Shown here in pieces: positions 53,012-61,380 of a DNA stretch of 64,000 nucleotides. The notes beneath the pieces were generated by a model. That model had not been told where the DNA came from and made no database searches. It saw nothing but the letters and a program-made list of their open reading frames with translations. The stretch spans positions 1 through 64,000 of the forward strand of contig JAOPYK010000263.1 in the NCBI GenBank assembly GCA_025964695.1, in the 5' to 3' direction. Positions within the stretch are counted from its first letter, which is position 1. Each line of letters starts with the position of its first letter. The DNA is from Streptosporangiaceae bacterium. Lineage in GTDB: Bacteria; Actinomycetota; Actinomycetes; Streptosporangiales; Streptosporangiaceae. The translations under genes and the position numbers were made by a program.

Positions 53012-54034
53012 GTGAGTGTGCCAGAACAGTGGGTCGTCGTAGGTCTGGACAACGGGGGAACCAGCAACAACGCCACGGTTCTCGATCGCTCGGGGCGTTT
53101 TCTGGTGGACCGGCTGGTCGAGACGCCCAGCCGGGTGCTGGAAGGCCCGGAGATCGCGGTCAAGGCGCTCGTCGAGGCGCTCGACCAGGTGCTGACACTC
53201 ACCGGCCTGTCCCGGGAGTCGGTGCGCGCCGTGGGGCTGGACACCCCCGGCCCCGCCAGCGCGGAGGGCATCATCTCTTCCAAGGGCGCCACCAACTTCT
53301 CCGAGCCGGTCTGGCACGGGTTCGACTTCCGGGGTGCCCTCGAGGACGGTGTGGGGCTGCCGGTCGTCTACAACAACGACGGTAACGCCGCCGCGCTCTA
53401 CGCCCACCATGCCTGCTTCGGCGCCGAGGCGGCCCGGCATTCCTCCATCTCGGCGATCGTCGGCACCGGCCTGGGCGGCGGCGTGATCGAGGCGGGGCAC
53501 GTCATCAAGGGCGCCGCGGGCATGGCCGGTGAACTGGGCCACGTGCACATCCCGTTGCAGGGACTGCTCGGCGAGGGACAGCCTTTGCCGGTCTGCAACT
53601 GCGGCTTCGTGGGCGACGCCGAGAGCGTCACCTCGCTGACCGGGATCGAGAAGAACCTCCTGCCCTACTGGCTGACCCGGTTCGAGGGCCACGAACTGGC
53701 TTCGCTGCCCATCGGCAAGGCCGCCAAGCTGCTGCGCGGGCTCGCCGTCGACGGGGACGAACTGGCCCTCCAGATCTTCGAGCAGCAGGCGATGGCGCTC
53801 GGACGGCTCTTCACGATCGCCGGCAACTTCACCGATCCGAGCGCGTACTTCGTGGGCGGCGGGGTGGTCGAGGCCGCGCCGCGATTCCGGGAGTGGTTCC
53901 TGGCCAGGGTGCGCGCCCACACCGAGCTGCGCGAGGAACAGGCACGGGCCGCGATCTTCGCGCTCGTGCCCGACCTGGACATGGCCGGGGCGCGCGGGGC
54001 CGCGCTGGCGGCACGTGACACCCTCACGGATTGA
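53012..54034 (+). CDS. ROK-family sugar kinase-like protein
   Basis: The 340-residue protein has the ROK/ASKHA ATP loop GLDNGGTSNNATVLD, the catalytic NNDGNAAAL, the GTGLGGG loop and AGELGHVHI. The zinc motif CxCGxxGCxE is degenerate: CNCGFVGDAES, with Asp replacing the third Cys. There is no HTH, so it is kinase-like rather than a repressor. GTG 53012 is inferred from the promoter; another GTG is two codons later. It follows the isomerase-like gene and could phosphorylate its product. Confidence 0.85.
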   Translation: MSVPEQWVVVGLDNGGTSNNATVLDRSGRFLVDRLVETPSRVLEGPEIAVKALVEALDQVLTLTGLSRESVRAVGLDTPGPASAEGIISSKGATNFSEPVWHGFDFRGALEDGVGLPVVYNNDGNAAALYAHHACFGAEAARHSSISAIVGTGLGGGVIEAGHVIKGAAGMAGELGHVHIPLQGLLGEGQPLPVCNCGFVGDAESVTSLTGIEKNLLPYWLTRFEGHELASLPIGKAAKLLRGLAVDGDELALQIFEQQAMALGRLFTIAGNFTDPSAYFVGGGVVEAAPRFREWFLARVRAHTELREEQARAAIFALVPDLDMAGARGAALAARDTLTD

Positions 54035-54058
54035 TCGCTCCTTAGGCCCTCAGCAGAT

Positions 54059-54301
54059 CTACATGATCACGTTGCGGGTGGCCTTGCGGGCCCGCACGCC
54101 TTCGGCGTCCAACGCCGTGCGCAGTTCGTCGGCATCGGAGCTGATGATGGTGGGGTCGATCCCCGCCGCCGGGTCGTGCAGGGTCGCGACCCAGTCGCCC
54201 GGCACGCCGTCGTGGCGGACCGACCGCCAGATCCGGTGCCCGGGATAGTCGGCGCGGAGCCGGGCAAGGGCCCGCTCTGCGGGGGTGGCTTGGGTGTTCA
54301 T
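54059..54301 (-). CDS. Conserved hypothetical small protein
   Basis: The 80-residue protein has a pattern seen in many actinobacterial small proteins: ALARLRADYPGHRIWRSVRHDG and VATLHDP, then a helix ending in RKATRNVIM. No transmembrane segment is present. Coding is supported by length, composition and a free-standing position; the function is unknown. It converges on the ROK gene. Confidence 0.65.
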   Translation of the reverse strand: MNTQATPAERALARLRADYPGHRIWRSVRHDGVPGDWVATLHDPAAGIDPTIISSDADELRTALDAEGVRARKATRNVIM

Positions 54302-54408
54302 CCTGGAGTCGCCTCACATCGTCGTGGTCGCTTTCCGTTACGAAACCCAAGCTTGCTGTGATCGGGCTACGCTCCGAAAGAGCTTTGACCACACGCAGAC
54401 AAACGACT

Positions 54409-54432
54409 CCGGCGCCGTAGAAAAGGCGCCGG
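54409..54432. other. Hairpin in the gap before the VOC gene end
   Basis: CCGGCGCC-GTAGAAAA-GGCGCCGG is an 8-bp perfect stem with an 8-nt loop in the 243-bp gap between the hypothetical gene start (54301) and the VOC gene end (54545). Both genes lie on the minus strand, so it can act as terminator for the VOC transcript. I see no gene in this gap. Confidence 0.5.
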
Positions 54433-54544
54433 GGTTTGCCACACCCGGAAGTGGACGGCAGCCTCGACCTCGCCTGATCTCCCGAACGCCACGTGAACGT
54501 TTCCGGGCATCGGGCGAGGCCTTACCTTCACCTCTCGGGGCTCG

Positions 54545-55330
54545 TCATGCGGTCGCGCTGGTGATGATGGAGAAGGGCGCACCGAAGGGGTCGACGAGCA
54601 GGCCCATCCGGCCGACTCCCGGCACGTCCTCCGGCGGCATGAGTACGGTCCCGCCCTGCTCGGAGACCTTGGCGGTCACCGCGTCGGCGTCGGTCACCTC
54701 GAAGTACGGCTGCCAGCGCGGCTGCATCCCCCCGCTGAGCATCTCGTCGCTGATCTCCATGATGCCGCCCTGGCCGGCCTCCTGTCCGCCGCCGGAGGGG
54801 CTGACGACGGTGTAGTTGAAGCCTTCCATCGGGTTGTCCTCGGCGTCCCAGCCGAACACCGAGTCGTAGAAGGCCTTCGCCCCCGCCTGGTCGGTGGTGT
54901 GCAGCTCGGTCCAGCACAGGCTGTTCGGGACGGTGACCGCGTCCAGGCCTCTGGTCTCACCCGGCTGCCAGACGGCGAACTGCGCGCCGGCGGGGTCGGT
55001 GAAGCCGCCCATCCGGCCCTGGGTGAAGATGTCGAACGGGGCGACGCGGACGGTGCCGCCGGCCTGCTCGACGGCCTTGGCGGTGGCGTCCGCGTCAACG
55101 GTGTGGAAGTACAGCGTCCAGGCCGAGTCGACGCCCTGCTCGGTGAGCGGGCCGACGGCCGCGACGGTCTTCCCGTCCTGCGTGAACATGCCGTAGCCCC
55201 CGGCGTCAGGGCCGGCGGACTGGAAGTCCCAGCCGAACACGGCGCCGTAGAAGGCGCTCGCGGCCGGGACGTCGGGAGTGCCGAGGTCCAGCCAGTTGGG
55301 TGCCCCGGGTACGAAATCGGTCGTGAGCAT
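54545..55330 (-). CDS. VOC-family protein, two glyoxalase-like domains
   Basis: The 261-residue protein has two tandem VOC modules: the first begins PNWLDLGTPDVPAASAFYGA and the second NSLCWTELHTTDQAGAKAFYD, each followed by FGWD. It is of the 27-kDa-antigen Cfp30B-like type. The metal-ligand positions are partly non-canonical, so binding rather than catalysis is possible. ATG 55330 has GGAGG. It lies downstream of the TetR gene on the same strand. Confidence 0.85.
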   Translation of the reverse strand: MLTTDFVPGAPNWLDLGTPDVPAASAFYGAVFGWDFQSAGPDAGGYGMFTQDGKTVAAVGPLTEQGVDSAWTLYFHTVDADATAKAVEQAGGTVRVAPFDIFTQGRMGGFTDPAGAQFAVWQPGETRGLDAVTVPNSLCWTELHTTDQAGAKAFYDSVFGWDAEDNPMEGFNYTVVSPSGGGQEAGQGGIMEISDEMLSGGMQPRWQPYFEVTDADAVTAKVSEQGGTVLMPPEDVPGVGRMGLLVDPFGAPFSIITSATA

Positions 55331-55464
55331 GGTGTTGGTCCTCCGAGCCTCCTGCTGCGGGGCCGCCCGGCCGACGAGGTCGGTTGGGCGGCAGGGGTGG
55401 ACGACTTCAGCATGGCACCGGCGTCGGGCATTGGACGGGGTTCTGACATTTTGGTCGCGACCGA

Positions 55465-56079
55465 TCAGGTCCTGACTTGCCGGAGCCCGTCGAAAGCGAT
55501 CTTGCAGACCGCGTCGGCGATCTCGGTGGTGTCGGAGCCTCTGCGCGGCCGGTACCACTCGATGAGCGAGTTGACCATGCCGAACAGCAGCCGGCTGGTG
55601 AGGGCGGGATCGACGTCCGGGCGGACGTCGCCCTCGGCCTCGGCCAGCACGACCAGATCGCTCACCAGCCGATCGAACTCACGGCGCCGGGCGAGCGCCC
55701 GCCGCTCCACCTTGGTGTTGCCGCGGACCCGCAGCAGCAGGGTGACGAACGGCAGCCGGTCTATGAGCACCGCGACGCTGCCGCGCACGAGCCGCTCCAG
55801 CCGGTCGATCGCCGGGCCCGGAGTCGGCTCGACCTCCCTGGCGACCTCGAACAGCCCGTCCAGCGCGCGGTCCAGTGCCAGCCGGAGGAGTTCCTCCTTG
55901 CTCGGTACGTGGTGGTAGATCGCGGACTTGGTGATGCCGAGCTTTCGGGATAGATCCTCCATGCTCGTGCCGTCATATCCGCGTTCGTTGAACAGCTTGA
56001 CCGCCACCTGGAGCAGGGACTCCAGGTCGTAGCCGGGCCTCCCGCGCCGCGCCGGCGCCGCCGTTCGTCCTGATGTCAT
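55465..56079 (-). CDS. TetR-family regulator, probable PaaR
   Basis: The 204-residue TetR protein has a basic N-tail (RRGRPGYD) and HTH TSMEDLSRKLGITKSAIYHHV, with a helical ligand domain. It lies 21 bp after paaK on the same strand and faces the paa operon, so it is probably the phenylacetyl-CoA-responsive repressor. Two palindromic sites upstream of paaI and paaZ are its likely targets. The assignment is by context, not by a diagnostic residue. Confidence 0.85.
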   Translation of the reverse strand: MTSGRTAAPARRGRPGYDLESLLQVAVKLFNERGYDGTSMEDLSRKLGITKSAIYHHVPSKEELLRLALDRALDGLFEVAREVEPTPGPAIDRLERLVRGSVAVLIDRLPFVTLLLRVRGNTKVERRALARRREFDRLVSDLVVLAEAEGDVRPDVDPALTSRLLFGMVNSLIEWYRPRRGSDTTEIADAVCKIAFDGLRQVRT

Positions 56080-56100
56080 GGCTCGATCATTCCAGCCGCC

Positions 56101-57408
56101 TCAGCGGGAACGTCCGCGCTCGTCGGCGACGCGTTGGAGCTTGCCCATCGAACGCTCCAGGGTCTCCGGGTCCAGCACGACGGTCTCGATGGTGACGCCG
56201 ACCCCCTCCTTGACTCCGCGTACCAGCTCCTCGGCTGCCGTGATCCGCCGCTCGGCCGGGATGCCGGCTCGCGCCTCCACCCGGACCGTCAGATGGTCCA
56301 TCCGGCCCCTGCGGCTCAGCACCAGCTGGAAGTGCGGGGACAGGCCCACCGTCCGCAGCACGATCTCCTCGACCTGGGTGGGGAAGACGTTGACCCCACG
56401 CAGGATGATCATGTCGTCGGAGCGGCCGGTGATCCTGTCCATCCTGCGGTAGGGGGCGCGCGCGGTCCCCGGCAGCAGCCGGGACAGGTCCCGGGTGCGG
56501 TAGCGGATGATCGGCAGCGCCTGCTTGGTGAGCGAGGTGAACAGCAGCTCGCCGGTCCGGCCCTCGCCGAGCACGCTCCCGTCGATGGGGTCGATCACCT
56601 CGGGGTAGAAGTGGTCCTCCCAGATGTGCAGCCCGTCCTTGGTCTCCACGCACTCCTGCGCGACCCCCGGGCCCATGACCTCGGACAGCCCGTAGATGTC
56701 CACCGCGTCGATCTCCATCCGTTCCTCGAGCTCGGTGCGCATCTGCTCGGTCCACGGCTCCGCGCCGAAGATCCCGACCCGCAGTGAGGAGGTGCGCGGG
56801 TCGATGCCCTGCCGCTCGAACTCGTCGAGCAGGGTGAGCATGTACGAAGGCGTGACCATGATGATCTCGGGCCGGAAGTCGCTGATGATCTGTACCTGGC
56901 GGGTCGTCATGCCGCCGGACGCCGGGATGACCGTGCAGCCGAGCTTCTCCGCGCCGTAGTGCGCGCCGAGCCCGCCGGTGAACAGGCCGTAACCGTAGGC
57001 CACGTGCACCCGGTGTCCCGGCCTGCCTCCCGCGGCACGGATCGAACGGGCCATCACCGTGGCCCAGGTGTCGAGGTCCTGCTCGGTGTAGCCGACCACG
57101 GTGGGCAGGCCGGTGGTGCCGCTGGAGGCGTGGATCCGGCGCACCCGCTCCTGCGGCACGGCGAACATGCCGAATGGGTAGTTGTCGCGCAGATCATGCT
57201 TGGTGGTGAAGGGGAACTTCGCCAGGTCCGCCAGGCTCCGGCAGTCCTCCGGCCGGACTCCCGCCTCGTCGAACTTCTTCCGGTAGTGCGGAACGTTGGC
57301 GTAGGCGTGCCGCAGGGTCCACTGCAGCCGCTCCAGTTGCAGTGCCCGGAGTTCGTCCGCGTCGAGCCGTTCGGCCGCGTCGAGGTCGCCGGGCGTCGGT
57401 CCGGTCAT
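56101..57408 (-). CDS. paaK: Phenylacetate-CoA ligase
   Basis: The 435-residue adenylate-forming enzyme has the ATP motif HASSGTTGLPTVVGYT, the VDIYGLSEVMGPG block, YRTRDLS and GRSDDMIILRGVNVFP with C-terminal Lys region SMGKLQRV. It activates phenylacetate to phenylacetyl-CoA, the entry step of the pathway. ATG 57408 overlaps the paaI stop by 4 bp with GGAGGAG upstream. Confidence 0.94.
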   Translation of the reverse strand: MTGPTPGDLDAAERLDADELRALQLERLQWTLRHAYANVPHYRKKFDEAGVRPEDCRSLADLAKFPFTTKHDLRDNYPFGMFAVPQERVRRIHASSGTTGLPTVVGYTEQDLDTWATVMARSIRAAGGRPGHRVHVAYGYGLFTGGLGAHYGAEKLGCTVIPASGGMTTRQVQIISDFRPEIIMVTPSYMLTLLDEFERQGIDPRTSSLRVGIFGAEPWTEQMRTELEERMEIDAVDIYGLSEVMGPGVAQECVETKDGLHIWEDHFYPEVIDPIDGSVLGEGRTGELLFTSLTKQALPIIRYRTRDLSRLLPGTARAPYRRMDRITGRSDDMIILRGVNVFPTQVEEIVLRTVGLSPHFQLVLSRRGRMDHLTVRVEARAGIPAERRITAAEELVRGVKEGVGVTIETVVLDPETLERSMGKLQRVADERGRSR

Positions 57409-57860
57409 TTCCGCTCCTCCTCCCGCTGGATGCTGCGGCTGCGGCCGCGGAACTCGGCGACGACGGTGTTCCCGCCGGGCTCGGTGTTCCCGCCGGGGTC
57501 CGCGCGGTGCACCGTGACGTCGTAGAGGCCGTTGCGTCCGTAACGGGTGCGTACCTCCGCGGTCGCGATCAGCTCGTCGCCGAGGCGGGCGGGGGAGACG
57601 AAGGAGATCTCTGCTCCGGCCGCCACGGTGACCGGGCCGTGGCTGTTGCAGGCACAGGCGAACGCGGTGTCGGCGAGCAGGAAGACCAATCCGCCGTGCG
57701 CGAGGTCGTGCCCGTTGACCATGGTCTCGGTGATCCGCATCCGGGCGACCGCGCGCCCGTCGCCGGCCCCCAGCAGCTCGATCCCGAGGGAACGGGAGGC
57801 CTGGTCCGCCTCGAACATGGCGTGCGCGGCCGTGCGCATCGGTGTAACGGGCTGTGACAC
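57405..57860 (-). CDS. paaI: Hydroxyphenylacetyl-CoA thioesterase PaaI
   Basis: The 151-residue hotdog-fold protein has the PaaI motif VNGHDLAHGGLVFLLADTAFA with the catalytic Asn/His/Asp region, and FVSPARLGDELIATAE. It hydrolyses CoA esters of stalled or dead-end phenylacetate intermediates. GTG 57860 is the chosen start. Near the C-terminus a 16-bp direct repeat gives a doubled PGGNT. It leads the paaI-paaK-tetR operon. Confidence 0.92.
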   Translation of the reverse strand: MSQPVTPMRTAAHAMFEADQASRSLGIELLGAGDGRAVARMRITETMVNGHDLAHGGLVFLLADTAFACACNSHGPVTVAAGAEISFVSPARLGDELIATAEVRTRYGRNGLYDVTVHRADPGGNTEPGGNTVVAEFRGRSRSIQREEERK

Positions 57861-57884
57861 TGGGGTTCCACCACCTCATTTACC

Positions 57885-57900
57885 GACCGAACGGACGGTC
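57885..57900. promoter_or_regulatory. Palindrome upstream of paaI (PaaR-type operator)
   Basis: GACCG-AACGGA-CGGTC is a perfect inverted repeat and contains ACCG-N2-CG-N2-CGGT, the form of the operator core I recall for PaaR of corynebacteria. It lies 25 bp before the paaI start. Confidence 0.55.
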
Positions 57901-57993
57901 CACAATGTGTGCCGCCAAGTAAAGGCAGCACCGCATCTGATGTCAAGAGGGCATGGGCTCTTTTCGGCGGCCCGCCCGGCGGGTTAGAGTAAA

Positions 57994-58015
57994 TTACTGA
58001 ACATATGGTTGGTAA
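57994..58015. promoter_or_regulatory. Imperfect palindrome upstream of paaZ
   Basis: TTACTGAACATATGGTTGGTAA has outer TTAC/GTAA arms and inner partial symmetry, 22 bp long, 57 bp before paaZ. It may be a second TetR site for the divergent operon; the match to the first site is weak. Confidence 0.4.
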
Positions 58016-58072
58016 ATCGAATCGGCGGGATCGAACCGTCACCAAGATCGAAGACCAGGGAGGTCGGGGCCG

Positions 58073-60103
58073 ATGGCTCTGCTGCGAAGCTACGTCTCAG
58101 GTCACTGGCACACGCCCACGGACGAGGGCGCGCCGTTGCGCGACGCGGTGACCGGGGCGGAGGTGGCGCGGATCTCCTCGGCCGGGATCGACCGGGCCGC
58201 GGCGCTGGAGCACGGGCGCGGGGTCGGCGGCCCGGCACTGCGCGAGCTGACCTTTCACCAGCGGGCGGCGCTGCTCAAGGCGCTGGGCTCGCGGCTGCGC
58301 GAGCACCGGGACGAGCTGTACGCCCTGTCGGCACGGGCCGGGGCGACGCTCGGCGACGCGAAATTCGACGTGGACGGCGGCATCGGCGTGCTGCTGGCCT
58401 ATGCGAGCAAGGGCCGGCGGGAACTGCCCAACGACACGGTGTACGCCGACGGCGCGGTGGAGCAGCTCGGCAAGGGCGGCACGTTCGTCGGGCGGCACAT
58501 CGCCACCCCGCTGCGAGGCGTGGCCGTGCAGATCAACGCCTTCAACTTCCCGGTCTGGGGACCGCTGGAGAAGCTCGCTCCGGCGTTCCTGGCCGGGGTG
58601 CCGAGCCTGGTGAAGCCGGCCGGGCAGACCGCCTACCTGACCGCCCGGCTGGTGGAACTGATCATCGACTCCGGGCTGCTGCCCGAGGGGACCCTGCAGC
58701 TGCTCTGCGGCGACGCAGGTGACCTGCTCGATCACGTCACCGGGCAGGACCTGGTCTCCTTCACCGGCTCCGCCTCCACCGCCCGCCTTCTGCGGGCCCA
58801 TCCGGCGGTCGTGCGTCACTCCGTGCGCTTCAACGCCGAGGCCGACTCGCTCAACTGTTCCGTCCTCGGTCCGGACGCCCGGCCCGGGACGGCGGAGTTC
58901 GACCTGTTCGTCCGGCAGCTGGTCACGGAGATGACCGTCAAGGCGGGGCAGAAATGCACCGCGATCCGGCGCGCGTTCGTACCGGCCGACCTGCTCGGCG
59001 ACGTGGCCGAGGCCGCCGGCGAACGGCTCGCGAAGGTCACCGTCGGAAACCCCGCCCACCCGGACACCCGGATGGGCGCGCTGGCGGGCCTCGACCAGCG
59101 CGAGGAGGTGCGCCGGGCGCTCAACACCCTGCTGCGGGCGGGCCGGGTGGTGTTCGGCGACCCCGAGAAGGTCGAGGTGCTGGACGCCGACGCCGAGCGG
59201 GGCGCGTTCCTGTCGCCGGTGCTGATCCGCGCCGACGACCCGGACCGGGCCGAGCCGCACGAGATCGAGGCGTTCGGGCCGGTGAGCACCCTGATGCCGT
59301 ACTCCTCGACCGACCGGGTGATCGCGCTCGCCGCGCGCGGCCAGGGCAGTCTGGTCGGTTCCGTCGTCACCGGCGACCCCGGGTTCGCCCGTGACGTCGT
59401 GCTCGGTGTCGCACCGTGGCACGGCCGGATGCTCGTGCTGGACGCCGAGGACGCGAAGGAGTCCACCGGGCACGGTTCCCCGCTGCCCGCCCTGGTGCAC
59501 GGCGGCCCCGGCAGGGCCGGCGGCGGTGAGGAGATGGGCGGCATCCGGGGCGTGCTGCACCATATGCAGCGCACCGCGGTGCAGGCCAGTCCCAGGGTGC
59601 TCGGCGCCATCACCGGCGAGTGGGTGCCGGGTGGCGAGCGGTCGGTCACCGAGGTGCACCCGTTCCGCAAGCCGCTGGCCGAGCTGAAGGTGGGCGACAC
59701 CGTGGTGGCCGGCCCGCGCATCGTGACGCTGGCGGACATCGGGCACTTCGCCGAGTTCACCGGCGACACCTTCTACGCGCACACCGACGAGGAGGCCGCC
59801 AGCGCCAACCCGCTCTTCGGCGGGATCGTCGCGCACGGCTACCTGGTCGTCTCCCTCGCGGCCGGCCTGTTCGTCTCCCCGGAACCCGGCCCGGTGCTGG
59901 CCAACTACGGCCTGGAGAACCTCAGGTTCCTCACCCCCGTCTACCCCGGGGACGAGCTGAGCGTGACGCTGACCGCCAAGCAGATCAGCCCGCGCGACAA
60001 CGCGGACTACGGCGAGGTGCGCTGGGACGCCGACGTCGCCAATCAGGACGGCGCCTCCGTGGCGAAGTACGACGTGTTGACCCTGGTGGCGAAGGAGGCG
60101 TGA
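58073..60103 (+). CDS. paaZ: PaaZ, bifunctional oxepin-CoA hydrolase/semialdehyde dehydrogenase
   Basis: The 676-residue fusion has an N-terminal aldehyde dehydrogenase (catalytic Glu256 in FNAEADSLN, Cys295 in GQKCTAIRR) and a C-terminal MaoC-type hydratase (about 530-676; [15 protein letters not shown] and [10 protein letters not shown]). The hydratase opens oxepin-CoA and the dehydrogenase oxidises the resulting aldehyde. GGGAGG lies before ATG 58073. It is the first gene of the paaZABCDE operon. Confidence 0.94.
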   Translation: MALLRSYVSGHWHTPTDEGAPLRDAVTGAEVARISSAGIDRAAALEHGRGVGGPALRELTFHQRAALLKALGSRLREHRDELYALSARAGATLGDAKFDVDGGIGVLLAYASKGRRELPNDTVYADGAVEQLGKGGTFVGRHIATPLRGVAVQINAFNFPVWGPLEKLAPAFLAGVPSLVKPAGQTAYLTARLVELIIDSGLLPEGTLQLLCGDAGDLLDHVTGQDLVSFTGSASTARLLRAHPAVVRHSVRFNAEADSLNCSVLGPDARPGTAEFDLFVRQLVTEMTVKAGQKCTAIRRAFVPADLLGDVAEAAGERLAKVTVGNPAHPDTRMGALAGLDQREEVRRALNTLLRAGRVVFGDPEKVEVLDADAERGAFLSPVLIRADDPDRAEPHEIEAFGPVSTLMPYSSTDRVIALAARGQGSLVGSVVTGDPGFARDVVLGVAPWHGRMLVLDAEDAKESTGHGSPLPALVHGGPGRAGGGEEMGGIRGVLHHMQRTAVQASPRVLGAITGEWVPGGERSVTEVHPFRKPLAELKVGDTVVAGPRIVTLADIGHFAEFTGDTFYAHTDEEAASANPLFGGIVAHGYLVVSLAAGLFVSPEPGPVLANYGLENLRFLTPVYPGDELSVTLTAKQISPRDNADYGEVRWDADVANQDGASVAKYDVLTLVAKEA

Positions 60104-60105
60104 CG

Positions 60106-61077
60106 ATGGCTTCCGAGCAGGCCCTTTCCGAGCCGGAGCTGGAGCGGCACTTCGAGCGGACGATCGCGGCCGACCAGCGTCTGGAGCCGCGCGACTGGCT
60201 GCCCGAGGCCTACCGCAGGACGATGGTCCGGCAGATCGCGCAGCACGCCCACTCGGAGATCATCGGCATGCAGCCGGAGGGCGACTGGATCACCCGGGCA
60301 CCGTCGCTGCGGCGCAAGGCGATCCTGCTGGCCAAGGTGCAGGACGAGGCAGGTCACGGCCTGTATCTGTACTCCTCGGCCGAGACCCTGGGCGCGGACC
60401 GCGCAGACCTGACCGACAAGCTGATCAGCGGCCGCCAGAAGTACTCGTCGATCTTCAACTACCCGACGCCGACCTTCGCCGACGTCGGGGTGATCGGCTG
60501 GCTGGTGGACGGCGCCGCTATCTGCAACCAGGTACCGCTGTGCCGCAGCTCGTACGGGCCGTACGCCCGGGCCATGATCCGGATCTGCAAGGAGGAGTCC
60601 TTCCACCAGCGGCAGGGCTACGAACTGCTGATGACGATGATGCGCGGCACCGACGCGCAGCGGGCGATGGTGCAGGACGCGGTCCACCGCTGGTGGTGGC
60701 CGTCGCTGATGATGTTCGGGCCACCCGACGACGACTCGCCCAACACCGCGCAGTCGATGGCCTGGAAGATCAAGCGGCATACCAACGACGAGCTGCGGCA
60801 GCGCTACGTGGACATGTCCGCGGCGCAGGCCGGGGCGCTGGGGGTGACCTTGCCGGATCCGGAGCTGAGGTGGAACCCCGAGCGCGGGCATCACGACTTC
60901 GGCCCGATCGACTGGTCCGAGCTCAAGCGGGTGATCAGCGGCGACGGGCCGTGCAACGCCGAGCGCCTCGCACGGCGCCGCCAGGCTCAGGAGGACGGCG
61001 CGTGGGTGCGCGAGGCCGCCACGGCACACGCGGCCAAGCAGGCCGCCCGGGAGAGCGGGGAAGCGGTGACGGCATGA
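60106..61077 (+). CDS. paaA: PaaA, catalytic subunit of phenylacetyl-CoA epoxidase
   Basis: The 323-residue ferritin-like di-iron oxygenase has the two metal motifs [15 protein letters not shown] and [14 protein letters not shown] (ExxH) and a [12 protein letters not shown] segment. With PaaC (structural), PaaB, PaaD and PaaE it epoxidises the ring of phenylacetyl-CoA. ATG 60106 follows 2 bp after paaZ with AAGGAGG inside its end. Confidence 0.95.
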   Translation: MASEQALSEPELERHFERTIAADQRLEPRDWLPEAYRRTMVRQIAQHAHSEIIGMQPEGDWITRAPSLRRKAILLAKVQDEAGHGLYLYSSAETLGADRADLTDKLISGRQKYSSIFNYPTPTFADVGVIGWLVDGAAICNQVPLCRSSYGPYARAMIRICKEESFHQRQGYELLMTMMRGTDAQRAMVQDAVHRWWWPSLMMFGPPDDDSPNTAQSMAWKIKRHTNDELRQRYVDMSAAQAGALGVTLPDPELRWNPERGHHDFGPIDWSELKRVISGDGPCNAERLARRRQAQEDGAWVREAATAHAAKQAARESGEAVTA

Positions 61078-61373
61078 GCGCCGACGGCATGAGACCTGAC
61101 TGGCCGCTCTACGAGGTGTTCATCCGCGGCAAGCGCGGCCTGAACCACGTGCACGTGGGATCGCTGCACGCCGCGGACGACGAGATGGCGGTACGCAACG
61201 CCAGGGACCTCTACACCCGCCGCAATGAGGGCGTGAGCATCTGGGTGGTCAGGGCCACCGCCATCACGGCCTCCAGCCCGGACGAGAAGGACCCGTTCTT
61301 CGCGCCCAGCGGCGACAAGGTCTACCGGCACCCGACCTTTTATGACATTCCCGACAACGTTCCGCACATGTGA
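61074..61373 (+). CDS. paaB: PaaB, epoxidase subunit
   Basis: The 99-residue protein matches Paa[21 protein letters not shown], then [19 protein letters not shown] and a [13 protein letters not shown]-terminus. It bridges PaaAC dimers in the epoxidase complex. The ATG overlaps the paaA stop by 4 bp. Confidence 0.95.
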   Translation: MSADGMRPDWPLYEVFIRGKRGLNHVHVGSLHAADDEMAVRNARDLYTRRNEGVSIWVVRATAITASSPDEKDPFFAPSGDKVYRHPTFYDIPDNVPHM

Positions 61374-61380
61374 GCCCCTG

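Noticed and set aside
54367-54582. Minus-strand frame of 71 codons over the hairpin region
   Set aside because: Spans a terminator-like stem and the end of the VOC gene and has arbitrary composition, so probably non-coding.
55453-55462. GGTCGCGACC palindrome just after the TetR stop
   Set aside because: Only 10 bp, common in high-GC DNA, and not placed at an evident promoter for another gene.
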